From Candidatus Binataceae bacterium (GTDB lineage: Bacteria; Desulfobacterota; Binatia; Binatales; Binataceae): a DNA stretch of 38,565 bases. The stretch is taken from NCBI GenBank assembly GCA_015478645.1, contig JADMIL010000028.1, forward strand, positions 1-38,565, in the 5' to 3' direction. Within the stretch, counting starts at the first letter, position 1, and every line of letters starts with the position of its first letter. Positions 18,880 through 27,824 of the stretch are shown here, piece after piece. The position numbers and the translations under genes were made by a program. Below the pieces are notes generated by a model. It was not told the DNA's origin and searched no databases. It was given only the letters and a program-made list of their open reading frames with translations.

Positions 18880-21339
18880 TCAGCCCTGGTAAAGCCGGCC
18901 GCCGTAGCGGATTGCGTTGTTGATCGCCGCGAGGATCGACGGCCCGGCATTCATGACGCTTCGCGAATCCATCGCTGAAATGTTCAGATTGAAGGTGTGC
19001 CCCATCCCGCCGCCGCCGCCGGCGCCGATCATCCCTTGCAGCCCTTGGCTGATATCGGCCGGGAGGACCATTTCCTGGGAATGCAGCATCGCCGGGATGC
19101 CGCCCGGCCCGAGGCTCGGCACCGCCCATCCGCCGGCCGCCGACGGCACGATCCCGCCCTTCGCGAAACCGAACAGCGAGCCGATGCCGCCGAGCAGGCC
19201 GAAGACGCCGCCAAGGCCGCCGCCGGAGGTGGCGCCCCCGACCGCGCCGGAGAAATCCTGATTGCCGCCGCCGGACAGGCTGCCGAGCAACCCGGCCCCG
19301 CCGAACAAGCCGCCGAGCAGGCTGCCTCCTCCTCCGCCGCCGCCGAGCCCGAGCAGGCCCGAGATGCCGCCAGAACCGAACAGCGCGGAGCTGATCCCGC
19401 TGCCGACATCGCTCGTGCCGAAGATCGACTTGGCGATCCCGTCATAGAGCGAGCTGTAGAGGCTCTTGGCCCCTGATTGCAGCAGGGAGCCGCCGATCTG
19501 GCCGCCCATGTCGCGGCGCGAACCGCCGCTGAACAGCACCTTCTCGCCAGCCCGCTTGAGCGAGTCGCCAGCGGTGGAGAGTGCGGCGCTGGCGGCGTCG
19601 GTGATCGAGGCTGCGGCGGTTTGGAGTTCCGCCGCGGCCGAAAGCTTGCTCGCCGCTATCGTGAGCACGGGAGCGGGCGCGCCATTTCCGCCGCTGCTCC
19701 CTGTCGATGGGGCGATCGTGACGCTGAGGCCGCCCCCGTTGTCGTCTTGCGACAAGAGGGCAAGCAGCTTGGTGCTGATCGCGGCCGGAAGGACCATCTC
19801 CTTCGCGTGCAGCTGCGCCACCTGGTCGGAATCGACGATGCCGCCGCCGGCATAGGCGGGGAGCCCCGTCGTCAAGGCTGGAGCGTTCGATACCGCAGAG
19901 CTCAACGCCGCCGCTGCTGCCTTGGCGGTCGAAATCAGGTTTTGCGCCGGCGTCGCCGAAGGGCCGGGCAACAGCAGTGGCGCCGAGGGTGGCGCCGGGA
20001 CTTTCGAGGTTACGGCCTCGCCGAGCTGGCGCTGAATGTCCGGCGCGAACGGCGTAACAAAACGGTTATAGAGCGAGCCGAGGATATCGCTCGTGCCGAG
20101 CAGCCCTTGGCTCGCGCCCGGAGGCGCGGAGGTGTCGAAGCGGCGCTGCCGCAGGGCGGACAGCACGTTAGCGCCGGGCGCGAACTTGGCGACGAGTTCG
20201 GCCGCGAGTTGGTTGGGGTCGGCGGTGGTCGCGACGCCGAACGCCTTGGCGCCGCTCGCCGGATTGGCGAAAGCCCGCGGGAAGCCCTTGAGAAACGCCT
20301 TGCTCTCGCCAGCATAGGCCACCCGGTCGATCGCCTCGGCGACGCCGGCGAGTGCTTCGCGCGATGCGTCGGAAAGGCCTGGAATAGTGGTCAGCAGGGC
20401 CGATATCTTTGCGACCTTGCCCTCGCCGAAGATGCCGGCCCCTTGCATGATCGACGCGAGGCGCGGCTGCTCGATTTCGGCACCGATCGCGCTGCGATTT
20501 TGCAGGGCTGCGGCCGCGGCGACCTGGCCGAGCACGGCCTCCGCGTCATAGGCGTGCTTGACCAGCAGCGCCAGTTGCGCGATGGCGACCGCGACGCCCG
20601 CCGCCACGCCGCCCCCGATGGCGATGCCGGCGGTGCCGACGGCTTTGAGCGCGATCTCGCCGATGCCGGAGTCGCGCACAAGCGCGCTGGTCGAGGCGAT
20701 CATCTGGCCGCGCTGGTGGCGCATGGCGCCGTCGAAGATCGCGATGATGTGGCGGAACGACTGGCCGATCCGCAGCGATCCGAGGATGCCTGCCCCGCCG
20801 GCCGCCTTCTCGGCGGCAGCCGCGATTTCCGCCTCGGCCTTGGCCTTTTCCTTGGCGATATAGGCGCCGATGCTGCGCTGCGCCGCGAGCAACCCCGGTG
20901 CGGTCTTGGGGCCGTAGGAGGCGAGTGCGCGCTGCGCCGCGAGCAGGCCAGGCGGCGACTTCAACGCGGCGCGTGCGGCGGCCTCGGCCTCGCGGCGCAA
21001 CCCGATCAGGCCGCGGATCGCGTCGCGCTCGGCGCCGATCGCGCCGGTGATCTCACTGCGCGCCGCTTGCCATGAACTCGCGGTCGCGTCGCCCCATTGC
21101 TTCTGCGACTTCTCGAACGACCGCAGGTCGGCGGCGAGGTCGCGGATTTTTGTGCGGTGCGCCTCGATCGCGTTGCCGATGCCGCCGATCTTGCCGCCGA
21201 GTTGGCCGGTTGCCGTCGTTGCCGAATTGGCAGCGTGCTTGATCGCCTCGATATCGACGACGGCCTTGGCGCTCGCCTCGTCAAGGCCAACGACGCGGCC
21301 GCCGATGACGACCTTGATCTCGTTCGGCAGGTCAGCCAT
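18880..21339 (-). CDS. Tail tape measure protein
   Basis: 819 aa, long helical and Ala-rich. Residues 1-180 are coiled-coil-like; 225-255 form a hydrophobic segment (GIAIGGGVAAGVAVAIAQL); two copies of a motif near AGGGIVDSDQ...LHAKEMVLPA and GIVPSAAGGW...LHSQEMVLPA mark the C-terminal half, and Gly-rich linkers lie between. The EMVLPA motif is common in phage tape measure proteins. It sets tail length, implying a long-tailed (siphovirus) particle. The ATG overlaps the end of the frameshifted chaperone gene by eight bases (ATGGCTGA). Confidence 0.8.
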   Translation of the reverse strand: MADLPNEIKVVIGGRVVGLDEASAKAVVDIEAIKHAANSATTATGQLGGKIGGIGNAIEAHRTKIRDLAADLRSFEKSQKQWGDATASSWQAARSEITGAIGAERDAIRGLIGLRREAEAAARAALKSPPGLLAAQRALASYGPKTAPGLLAAQRSIGAYIAKEKAKAEAEIAAAAEKAAGGAGILGSLRIGQSFRHIIAIFDGAMRHQRGQMIASTSALVRDSGIGEIALKAVGTAGIAIGGGVAAGVAVAIAQLALLVKHAYDAEAVLGQVAAAAALQNRSAIGAEIEQPRLASIMQGAGIFGEGKVAKISALLTTIPGLSDASREALAGVAEAIDRVAYAGESKAFLKGFPRAFANPASGAKAFGVATTADPNQLAAELVAKFAPGANVLSALRQRRFDTSAPPGASQGLLGTSDILGSLYNRFVTPFAPDIQRQLGEAVTSKVPAPPSAPLLLPGPSATPAQNLISTAKAAAAALSSAVSNAPALTTGLPAYAGGGIVDSDQVAQLHAKEMVLPAAISTKLLALLSQDDNGGGLSVTIAPSTGSSGGNGAPAPVLTIAASKLSAAAELQTAAASITDAASAALSTAGDSLKRAGEKVLFSGGSRRDMGGQIGGSLLQSGAKSLYSSLYDGIAKSIFGTSDVGSGISSALFGSGGISGLLGLGGGGGGGSLLGGLFGGAGLLGSLSGGGNQDFSGAVGGATSGGGLGGVFGLLGGIGSLFGFAKGGIVPSAAGGWAVPSLGPGGIPAMLHSQEMVLPADISQGLQGMIGAGGGGGMGHTFNLNISAMDSRSVMNAGPSILAAINNAIRYGGRLYQG

Positions 21340-21669
21340 GGACGCGCGCCTTCAGTGCGGTGAAATCGAGGGTGAGGCCCTTCAGCCCTTCGAGCACGTC
21401 GCGCTCGGTGAAGAGGCTGGCCGCTTCGGCGCGCAGCCGATCCATGCCGGCGGCGAAGGCGCTGGCGTCGGGCCGCGCGCGGTTCCTCGGCTTGACGCCG
21501 AGATAGGCGGCGACCAGCAGGTGCACCGGCGGATGCTCGGCGAGATAGGGGAGCAGCAGCTCCTCGACCTCGGGCAGAGTCAGCTCGTCGATGTCGCGAG
21601 GTCGATAGCCGAAGCTGGCGGCGAGGAGGCCGTAAAGAGAGCCCCAGTCCCCGCCGCCTGATCTTCCCC
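21332..21669 (-). CDS. Tail chaperone extension (gpT-like), made by -1 frameshift
   Basis: This frame has no good start of its own but encodes continuous protein-like sequence downstream of the GGGGG slip site: GDWGSLYGLLAASFGYRPRD, then LTLPEVEELL, HPPVHLLVAAYLG and a C-terminal helical part. A -1 shift from the upstream chaperone gives PPG-GRSGGGDWGSLYG, a natural Gly-rich linker. GTG 21526 would start only the last third. Lambda makes gpG and gpGT in the same way; both are needed for tail assembly. The stop overlaps the tape-measure start by eight bases, as expected. Confidence 0.7.
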
Positions 21670-21963
21670 CGGCGGCGTCGCCTTCAGGCCGCTGCCGGTC
21701 AGCACCGCATTGAGGACCGCGCCGGCATTGCCGAGGTCGAGGAGGTCGAGGAGAGCGGCATCGTCGAGATCGGGGTAGTTGCGCCGCGCCGCCGCGCCCA
21801 CGACGGCAACGATGGCGTCGATCGTATCGGCGTCCATGCCGACGCCGGGCTCGCTGATCTGGCGCAGTGTCGGGTTGAGCCGGCGCAGCTGACCGATGGT
21901 GAGCGGCGGCACAATCCAGTCGCGCCCGCCCATCGACACGGTGACGCCGGGGAGCAGCGCCAT
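21580..21963 (-). CDS. Tail assembly chaperone (gpG-like)
   Basis: 127 aa from ATG 21963 (TAATG overlap with the tail tube stop). It reads like the short tail chaperone of long-tailed phages: a beta hairpin (GVTVSMGGRDWIVPPL) then helices (TIGQLRRLNPTL, DTIDAIVAVVGAAARRNYPDLD). It lies between the tail tube and tape-measure genes. Its last 28 residues overlap the -1 frame of the extension. Confidence 0.75.
   Translation of the reverse strand: MALLPGVTVSMGGRDWIVPPLTIGQLRRLNPTLRQISEPGVGMDADTIDAIVAVVGAAARRNYPDLDDAALLDLLDLGNAGAVLNAVLTGSGLKATPPGEDQAAGTGALFTASSPPASAIDLATSTS
21660..21672 (-). other. Candidate -1 slippery site CCGGGGGAAGA
   Basis: In the chaperone frame this reads CCG-GGG-GAA-GAT (GGGGG at 21670-21666). 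A peptidyl-tRNA on GGG can re-pair one base back on GGG. Lambda's G/GT site (GGGAAAG) is similar in base content. The two frames overlap from here to 21580, and no other better heptamer is seen in the overlap. Confidence 0.5.
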
Positions 21964-22715
21964 TATTGCACCGTCGAGAGGTAGCCGATCGTGCCGGAGG
22001 CGTCGGCGAAGGCCGAGCCGTCGAGTTCGCTGATCGCCCACTCGTCGATCTTGTTCGGCAGCATCAGCTTCGAGGCGATGCACGCATTCAGGCGCAGCGC
22101 CTGGCCGAGGCCCTGATAGGTCTCGAACAAGGTCAGCTTGAAGGTCGGCGTGGTGCCTTGGAGCTGGTTGGAAATCGTGGTTTTGAAGCCGGTCGCGCTG
22201 ACGTTGTAGGTGTAGGAGATCAGCACGGCGGCGCTCTCGTCGGCGGCAGAGAATGTGTAGACGCCGGTCGCGGCATTGACCGAATACTGCCCGGCGGTGG
22301 TCGGGGTCGTCACCCGCTGGAAGGCCAGCCCGGTCGCGGCATAGACGACGCCGAGGTCATCGTTGAAGGTCGCGGCGTTGGCCACGGTGACCGTGTAAGG
22401 CGTGGTCGCCGGAACCGCTGCGGCTTCGAGTTGCGTCACCCCGAATTGGCCGGCCGCCGGCGACGAGCCGAAGAACAGGTCGGAATAGAGGTTGCCGAGG
22501 ATCTGGGCGAATTTCGCGTTGAACGTAATCTTGCCCTGGCCGCGCGCGATTGCGACCGGGAACTGGGATTGCCCGTAGAGCGGCTTGTCGGTGAAATCGA
22601 AGGTCACCGAGATATCCTGAAGCCTGCCGAACTGGCGCGGGCCGATGCCCGTACCGGTCACATCGGTGCGCTCGCCCCAGAGCGCGCCGACGCCAAAGCT
22701 CAATTCAACCGACAT
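21963..22715 (-). CDS. Major tail tube protein
   Basis: 250 aa, beta-rich: FGVGALWGERTD, RLQDISVTFDFTDKPLYGQSQ, GKITFNAKFAQILGNLY, then an inserted Ig-like middle (about 95-175) and TFKLTLFETYQGL with a C-terminal LPNKIDEWAISEL strand. The beginning and end match the tail tube proteins of siphoviruses, which form the hexameric rings of the tail; the middle domain would project outward. One cysteine only, in contrast to the exported proteins. It lies before the chaperone genes, as usual. Confidence 0.75.
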   Translation of the reverse strand: MSVELSFGVGALWGERTDVTGTGIGPRQFGRLQDISVTFDFTDKPLYGQSQFPVAIARGQGKITFNAKFAQILGNLYSDLFFGSSPAAGQFGVTQLEAAAVPATTPYTVTVANAATFNDDLGVVYAATGLAFQRVTTPTTAGQYSVNAATGVYTFSAADESAAVLISYTYNVSATGFKTTISNQLQGTTPTFKLTLFETYQGLGQALRLNACIASKLMLPNKIDEWAISELDGSAFADASGTIGYLSTVQ

Positions 22716-22887
22716 TTTCGTGATCCTGGGCTGGCGTCTCGGCGATCACCGCGGCGGGTGGCGCGAGGCGGCGTTTCAATTCTTCCTTGGCGGCGAAGGC
22801 GACGTTCCATGCGGCCGTGTCGCGCGCGACCGCCGAGCCGGGGAAGTGGTCGCTCCACCAGCGCTCGATCATCTCGTTGGTATCCAT
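22705..22887 (-). CDS. Small protein between tail completion and tail tube genes
   Basis: 60 aa. WWSDHFPGSAVARDTAAWN followed by an amphipathic helix, KEELKRRLA. ATG 22887 has AAGGA 7 bases upstream. Its end overlaps the tail tube start by 11 bases. Small proteins occupy this site in many phages, but its function is unknown. Confidence 0.6.
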   Translation of the reverse strand: MDTNEMIERWWSDHFPGSAVARDTAAWNVAFAAKEELKRRLAPPAAVIAETPAQDHENVG

Positions 22888-22890
22888 TGG

Positions 22891-23358
22891 CTATTCCTTC
22901 AGTGCGGCATCGACGGCGGCGGTCAGCCCGGCCTCGATCTGCGGGCGCATCTCGGCGAGCGCCGAGCGCAGAAACGAGCGCTCGGGCAGCGGCGGGTGCC
23001 TCACGCTGCGGCGAAAGATGGTCCGGCCGCCGATCTCGAAGCGCAGCGAGCGCGCGTTCCGGGCCTCGATCAGCCAGGCGTGCGAGACGCCGAACTCCTG
23101 GAACCGGCCGTATTTGACGTTGGTGCCGACCGTCGCGGTGACTTCGCTCTCGCTCGTCCTCGTCTCGGTGTTGATCGACGAGCGCAGCGTCCCGGTGCGG
23201 ACTTTCAGCACTTGGCCGGACAGCTTGCGCTGCACCTTGCGCTGCAATTTGAGGGCGAGCTTGGTGACCGCGCGGGCGAGCTCGTGGCGCTCCCGGGTCG
23301 GGATGGCGTCGAGCCGGGCGATCAGCGCGCGGTCGCCGATCAGCTCGACCGTGATCAT
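22891..23358 (-). CDS. HK97 gp10-like tail completion protein
   Basis: 155 aa with the usual pattern: an N-terminal helix (LIARLDAIPTRERHELARAV), KVRTGTLRSSI, VGTNVKYGRFQEFG, then HPPLPERSFLRSAL and a final helix. HK97 gp10-family proteins join tail and head-tail connector. The position between capsid and tail tube genes fits. The start overlaps the previous stop (ATGA). Confidence 0.8.
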   Translation of the reverse strand: MITVELIGDRALIARLDAIPTRERHELARAVTKLALKLQRKVQRKLSGQVLKVRTGTLRSSINTETRTSESEVTATVGTNVKYGRFQEFGVSHAWLIEARNARSLRFEIGGRTIFRRSVRHPPLPERSFLRSALAEMRPQIEAGLTAAVDAALKE

Positions 23359-23783
23359 TTGCTCTTCTCGACCTTGGTATTTGTGAGATCGACCGAGAGT
23401 CGCCCGATCAGCTCGGAAACCTGGCTGGTCAGGGTAAGAACCGACTCGTCCAGCGTGGCAATCTGTGGACGAAATTCATCGCCCAGCGCCTTGATGCGCG
23501 TGGCGTAATCCAGAAGGACGTCGCCCATCTCAGCCGCCAGGCCGGTGACGCGCGCTTCGAGCTGCTCGACCGTCGTGGTGAGGCGCTTTTCCTCTTGTGT
23601 CGGCGGTTGCTCGGGCTCCGGGTCGCCGGGGAAGCGGAAGCCATGGCTCTCGACGAGCGCGCCAGCCTGTGCCGCCGGAACCCATACACAACCGTCGCCG
23701 GCGTCTTCCCAGGTGCTTGCGCTTGCCGCGTTGGGCGCGCGCAATTTGACCGTGCCGGCGACCGCCGGGCGGCTTTCGATCAT
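23355..23783 (-). CDS. Coiled-coil protein of the head-tail joining region
   Basis: 142 aa. Residues 1-60 resemble small phage head proteins that begin with beta strands and VWVPAAQAGALVESHGF. Residues 62-140 are a long heptad-type coiled coil. AAAGG lies 9 bases before ATG 23783. The location downstream of the capsid gene suggests a connector or head-completion role, unproven. 149 bases separate it from the capsid gene, with a short CCCCG/CGGGG hairpin at 23835-23849 lacking a T run. Confidence 0.6.
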   Translation of the reverse strand: MIESRPAVAGTVKLRAPNAASASTWEDAGDGCVWVPAAQAGALVESHGFRFPGDPEPEQPPTQEEKRLTTTVEQLEARVTGLAAEMGDVLLDYATRIKALGDEFRPQIATLDESVLTLTSQVSELIGRLSVDLTNTKVEKSK

Positions 23784-23932
23784 GATGGTGGCCTTTCAGA
23801 AAAATGCGGCGGATGGCGCCCTTGCCCCTTGTCACCCCGGAGAGCGGGGATTGCCCCGGCCCGAACGCCAGGGAGGAGCACCTGTGCCGACGCCGCCGCG
23901 CGCCGGTCGAGTTCTGCTCTCCGGTATGCAGT

Positions 23933-25447
23933 CTATCCGTTGGCGATGTTGGTGATGACGCCCATCGCAAACGGGGCGTAAACCGCCAGCACCTCTTCGG
24001 CATAGACGCCGACTTGGCGCTGGCGGGTGACGATCGGCCAGTCGATCTGGTAATAGTCCTGCCGGGTTTTCAGCTCGGCGACGTTCGGCACTTCGTTCGA
24101 CTGGTACTGAATCGGCAAATTCTCGGCCCAGCCGATGATCGTGCCGGGTGGCACCCGCGGGTGGATCTTGATCGGGATGCGCAGCCCGCCGTAGATGGCG
24201 AACGGGTTATAGTAGAAGCCGATCGTGCCGCTGGCGGTCAGCTGATATTCGCCGCCCTCGGTTCCATCGGCCGGGCGGTCGTAGCGCAGCAGCGGCCCGG
24301 AGCTGTTCGACAAGACCTTGGTGGTGATGTTCTTCAGCTCTTGCGCGTTGACATAGAGCACGGTCGGCGACAGCTCGAAATTGTTCCACATCGTCTGGAA
24401 CATCGTGTCGATCTCGTTGATCGAGCCGCGCCCCGATGCGGTCAACGGCGTGCCGACGCCGGCGGTCCCGGTCGCCATGGTGTTGACATAGGCGTTCGAG
24501 CCGGGCTTCAGCGCCGTGGTCAAGAGGCCGTCATAGGCATAGGCGGCGTTGGCGCTGTTGTCGGCGCTGGCTGCCGAGGCGGCCTGCGTGCCGGTCGTGA
24601 GCGGGGCCGAGAAGGTGGCCGAGTTGAGAGTGGTGATCGCCTGCAAGAGCGGAGTGCCGGCGGTGTTGGTGGTGCCGACATACCAGGCATAGGCGACCGC
24701 GCCCTGGATCGGGGCGACCGAGGCCGCGAGCATATTGGTTCCCGCGGTGATCGCCTGGCCGGCCGATATCGCGCTGGCGATCGACGAGCCGCCTTTGAGG
24801 GTGAAGGTGTTGCCGTCGACGCCGGTGACCGTCTTGGTGGTGGCGACGCCGGTCGCGACGCTCGAATTCTGCCAGCCTTCGAGGGTCAGCGCGACGCACT
24901 GCACGTAATAGGTCGCGCTCGGCAGGGTCGAGGCGGCATTGGCGATCGCCGAGGGCGTGACAGTTCCGACAGTACCCAGCGCAAGGCTCGCGTTGCCGGC
25001 GAGGATCGCCATCTCCTCCTTCAACATCATCTTCTGCAAGAGCCGGAAGGTCATCCGCGCCTGGATGTCCTCGAAGTCGCGGCCGGCGCTGATCGCTTCA
25101 AAGGTCGCGGCGTCTTCCTCGCCGATGGTGACGAAGGTCGCCGACTTGTTCGCGGTCGAATAGCTCATCTGGCCCGAGCGCTGGCCTTCCGGAACCCAGC
25201 CCATCGCGTCGAAGCCCGACCCGATGATGGCATTGACTTGGCGCCAGTTGGTCGCGGTGCCGACGCCGCCGCCGACCCGCGGCATGACGTTGCGGATCGG
25301 GGTGACGAACGGATAGAGGTTCTTGGCCGGGGCTTGCAAATCGTAGGCGACAAGGCCGGTCGCGGTCGAAATCGACTTGGCAAGGTCGTCGTTCGGGTTT
25401 CGCAGCGACGCCTTGAGCAGATCGAGGGAGTCCTGTGTAATGCTCAT
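23933..25447 (-). CDS. Major capsid protein (HK97 fold) with an inserted beta-rich domain
   Basis: 504 aa, longer than the usual 300-400. Residues 1-157 hold N-arm, E-loop and spine-helix sequence (YPFVTPIRNVMPRVGG, WVPEGQRSG, a long helix to ILAGNAS). Residues about 158-300 form a Thr/Ser/Ala-rich beta insertion of Ig/FN3 character, and 305-504 return to capsid (NEIDTMFQTMWNN, TVLYVNAQEL, then the P-domain and ending IANG). AAGGA lies 8 bases before the ATG. It follows the protease/scaffold gene as expected. The inserted domain would be displayed on the shell surface. Confidence 0.85.
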   Translation of the reverse strand: MSITQDSLDLLKASLRNPNDDLAKSISTATGLVAYDLQAPAKNLYPFVTPIRNVMPRVGGGVGTATNWRQVNAIIGSGFDAMGWVPEGQRSGQMSYSTANKSATFVTIGEEDAATFEAISAGRDFEDIQARMTFRLLQKMMLKEEMAILAGNASLALGTVGTVTPSAIANAASTLPSATYYVQCVALTLEGWQNSSVATGVATTKTVTGVDGNTFTLKGGSSIASAISAGQAITAGTNMLAASVAPIQGAVAYAWYVGTTNTAGTPLLQAITTLNSATFSAPLTTGTQAASAASADNSANAAYAYDGLLTTALKPGSNAYVNTMATGTAGVGTPLTASGRGSINEIDTMFQTMWNNFELSPTVLYVNAQELKNITTKVLSNSSGPLLRYDRPADGTEGGEYQLTASGTIGFYYNPFAIYGGLRIPIKIHPRVPPGTIIGWAENLPIQYQSNEVPNVAELKTRQDYYQIDWPIVTRQRQVGVYAEEVLAVYAPFAMGVITNIANG

Positions 25448-25656
25448 GTTCCCATCCTTGGCGGGGATTGCGCTTCCGTGGCGCCGTCCCCGTCCTTTTC
25501 GGGCGCCAGCTTGAAACCTGCGTTGTGTATCAGATGCCGGGCGGCCTCGCGCGGCACGCGCACGGTGCGGTCGTTGCCGACGCGGTAGCGCTCGGTGCCG
25601 TGGTTCGCCTCGTCGGTGCCCGGCGGCGCGACGAGGGTGACGAAATCGGGCATCAC
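25444..25656 (-). CDS. Small head-region protein
   Basis: 70 aa. Beta-like core (GTERYRVGNDRTVRVPREAARHLI) then a Glu/Asp-rich tail. Small proteins with a YRVG...VRVP pattern occur beside capsid genes. It is coupled by ATGA to the capsid gene and to the previous gene. Confidence 0.65.
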   Translation of the reverse strand: MMPDFVTLVAPPGTDEANHGTERYRVGNDRTVRVPREAARHLIHNAGFKLAPEKDGDGATEAQSPPRMGT

Positions 25657-25910
25657 GCGCGGCCTGCGGCCGGCATCGCCTCGAACCGCTCGCGCGCTTC
25701 CCAGCCGGCGACGATGCCGGGCACCGCGTCGGCGATGTCGCGATAGACGCTCGCCGCTCTCTCGGTTCCGTAATGGGCGACGAGGAGGGGCGTCAGCACG
25801 GTCGGCAGCGCCGCCATGACGACGCGCCAGCCGAGCTGATCGCCGATCGAGCGCACGGTCATCACCAAGAGGCGCACCGCCTCGCGCTCGGCGTCGAATT
25901 CCTCAGCCAT
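25653..25910 (-). CDS. Small helical head-region protein
   Basis: 85 aa, nearly all helix, with an acidic N terminus (MAEEFDAERE) and a hydrophobic middle (VVMAALPTVLTPLLVAHYG). Function unknown. It overlaps the protease gene by eight bases (ATGGCTGA). Confidence 0.6.
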   Translation of the reverse strand: MAEEFDAEREAVRLLVMTVRSIGDQLGWRVVMAALPTVLTPLLVAHYGTERAASVYRDIADAVPGIVAGWEARERFEAMPAAGRA

Positions 25911-27798
25911 TGGCGGCGCTCGCCGTGCCGGGGATGTTGGCGATGCGGATCGGCCGCGTCTTGGCCGCCTTGATCAAGAGCATCGCCTGCTCGTCGGGGC
26001 TCATCTTGCCGATAGCCGCGGTCAGCTCCTCGTCGGTCATGCCTTCGGCGCCGCCCTTCTCGATGCGGGTCAGGCCGGCGGCCGAGCGGGTGAGCGGCGG
26101 CAGCGGTTGCCTTGCGATCTGCTCGACGGTCTTGCCGATCGCGTCGAGCCGCGGCCCGAGGTCGAGCATGGCCTTGGCCAGCGCGTCGCGTTCGGCGGTC
26201 GCCTTGGCGAGGTCCGCGGCAACGGCAGCCTTCCCCGCCTCGAACTCGGTGCCTTGGTGCTCGCCTTCGCCGGCCGCATCGCACTTGGCGCCCGCCGCGG
26301 TGAGGTGATCGTGCGCCTCTTGCAGGTGCGTCATCATCTCTTTCGAGTGGCGCGCGCCGGCCTTCTCGGCCGCACACGTCTTGCCGTCGGTCAGTTTGCC
26401 GATGCAGCCATGCGCCACGTCCATCAGCGCCTGGTGCGCCTTGCCGCGCTTGCCGAGCGCCGCCTCGATCAGATCGAGCACCTTGGCGGTGTTGACCGTG
26501 CTGTTGTGGCCGAGCGTGTAGACGCCCGCCGGGACTGGCGGCTGCTGCGGCGCGTGCGAGGCGTTGTTCGCGGTATCCTGCGTCGCCTCTTCGCTGGCGC
26601 CGGCGGCTTTGAGGCATTTGGCGCACTCGGCCATGTGGCCTTTTTCGCCAGCGGTCAGCCCGTCCATGCCGGCCGCCTTGGTGACCGCCATATGCGCCAC
26701 ATCCAAGAGCGCCTGGTCGCCGGCAGAGCGGCGCGCCTTTTCCGCGCGGTCCTCAAAATGCTTGGCGCGGCCGGCAAACCCGGACTTGGTGAGGCTCGAC
26801 GAAATCGCCGCCATCGCCATCTCGTCGTCGCCGTCGCCGTCCATCAGCTCGCTCGTTTCTTCGGCGACGAGCGCATTCAACTGTTCGCAGAGATCCTTGA
26901 CCGTGGCGCGGAGCTTTTCGGCGGCCGGGCTGTCGTCCTGTTCGATGAAGGCTTCGAGCGCCAGCGAGTCCGCGATTTCGTCGAGCTGCAGGATCACGCT
27001 GGCGATGCTGCCGACATTCCACAGATGCTTCTGCAGCGAGGCCTGTGTGGTTTTCGCCTCGTCGTCGGCGCTGGGCGGCCCTTTCGGGTCGATCTTGTCT
27101 TTCCATGCGGCGACGATCTTGGCCTTGATGCTCTTGACCTGCTCGGCCGAGTATTTGCCGGAATTCTTCGGCTTGTTGATGTAGGACCAGGCGGCGCGGA
27201 TGTGCTTTTCGCTGTCGATCGGGTAGCGCTTCTTTTTGTCGCTCTGGTAGCCGGGGTCGGCATACTTCACGTCGCCATAGGGCTTCTCGCCGTCGCCCTT
27301 GGCGTCGCCGCCCTTGATCAGCGCCTCGGCTCGCGCGATCGCGGCGAGCAGTTGCGCGATCGGGTCGTCCGGCTCCGCCCCGCGCTTGAAGCAGTCGAAC
27401 ACCGCCTCTGGGTTGGCCGGGCGGTCGACCAGGCTGATCTCGTCGAGCCGCAGCCCGGTGATCGTCTTGTAGTCGGCCGGGTCGCGCGCGGTGACCTTGC
27501 CGCCGATCGAATAGCCCTTGTAGACGCCCTCGATCACTTTTTCCCAGGCGTCGTCATCGACCACCTTGGCGCCGACATAGAGGCCGCTTTCGTCGACAGC
27601 GGCTTCCTTGGCGACGCCGACCGCCGAGAGCTGGTGCATCTCGCGGATGTTGCCGAACTGCATGTAGTCGGCGAGCGCGCCCTTGATCGCGTCGCGCTTG
27701 ACGACCTCGCCCTGGTCGTCGCGCGCCTCGGTCGACGCATAGCCATAGACCATGCGCTTTGCCGCATCGACCTTGGCGAACGGCAGGTAAATCTTCAT
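25903..27798 (-). CDS. Prohead protease fused to scaffold (XkdF-like)
   Basis: 631 aa from ATG 27798 with AGGA 8 bases upstream; the open frame continues upstream only as a shadow of the next gene. Residues 10-135 are a prohead protease of the XkdF type: MVYGYASTEARDDQGEVVK, H55 in REMHQ, S97 in GYSIGGKV, and LDEISLVDRPANP. Residues about 175-235 match a small domain often fused to it (KRYPIDSEKHIRAAWSYI, AAWKDKI). The rest is a long, helical, charged and Ala-rich scaffold ending ASAANG, with His/Cys-containing repeats near 395-505 of unclear role. It should shape and then process the prohead. Confidence 0.8.
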   Translation of the reverse strand: MKIYLPFAKVDAAKRMVYGYASTEARDDQGEVVKRDAIKGALADYMQFGNIREMHQLSAVGVAKEAAVDESGLYVGAKVVDDDAWEKVIEGVYKGYSIGGKVTARDPADYKTITGLRLDEISLVDRPANPEAVFDCFKRGAEPDDPIAQLLAAIARAEALIKGGDAKGDGEKPYGDVKYADPGYQSDKKKRYPIDSEKHIRAAWSYINKPKNSGKYSAEQVKSIKAKIVAAWKDKIDPKGPPSADDEAKTTQASLQKHLWNVGSIASVILQLDEIADSLALEAFIEQDDSPAAEKLRATVKDLCEQLNALVAEETSELMDGDGDDEMAMAAISSSLTKSGFAGRAKHFEDRAEKARRSAGDQALLDVAHMAVTKAAGMDGLTAGEKGHMAECAKCLKAAGASEEATQDTANNASHAPQQPPVPAGVYTLGHNSTVNTAKVLDLIEAALGKRGKAHQALMDVAHGCIGKLTDGKTCAAEKAGARHSKEMMTHLQEAHDHLTAAGAKCDAAGEGEHQGTEFEAGKAAVAADLAKATAERDALAKAMLDLGPRLDAIGKTVEQIARQPLPPLTRSAAGLTRIEKGGAEGMTDEELTAAIGKMSPDEQAMLLIKAAKTRPIRIANIPGTASAANG

Positions 27799-27824
27799 CG
27801 GCGATCCTTTTGGGAGCGGGCAGC

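Noticed and set aside
19477-21075. Plus-strand frame of 532 codons opposite the tape measure gene
   Set aside because: Same reasons: low-complexity, Arg-rich, no start signal.
23835-23849. Terminator before the capsid-downstream genes
   Set aside because: The hairpin is short and no T run follows on either strand.
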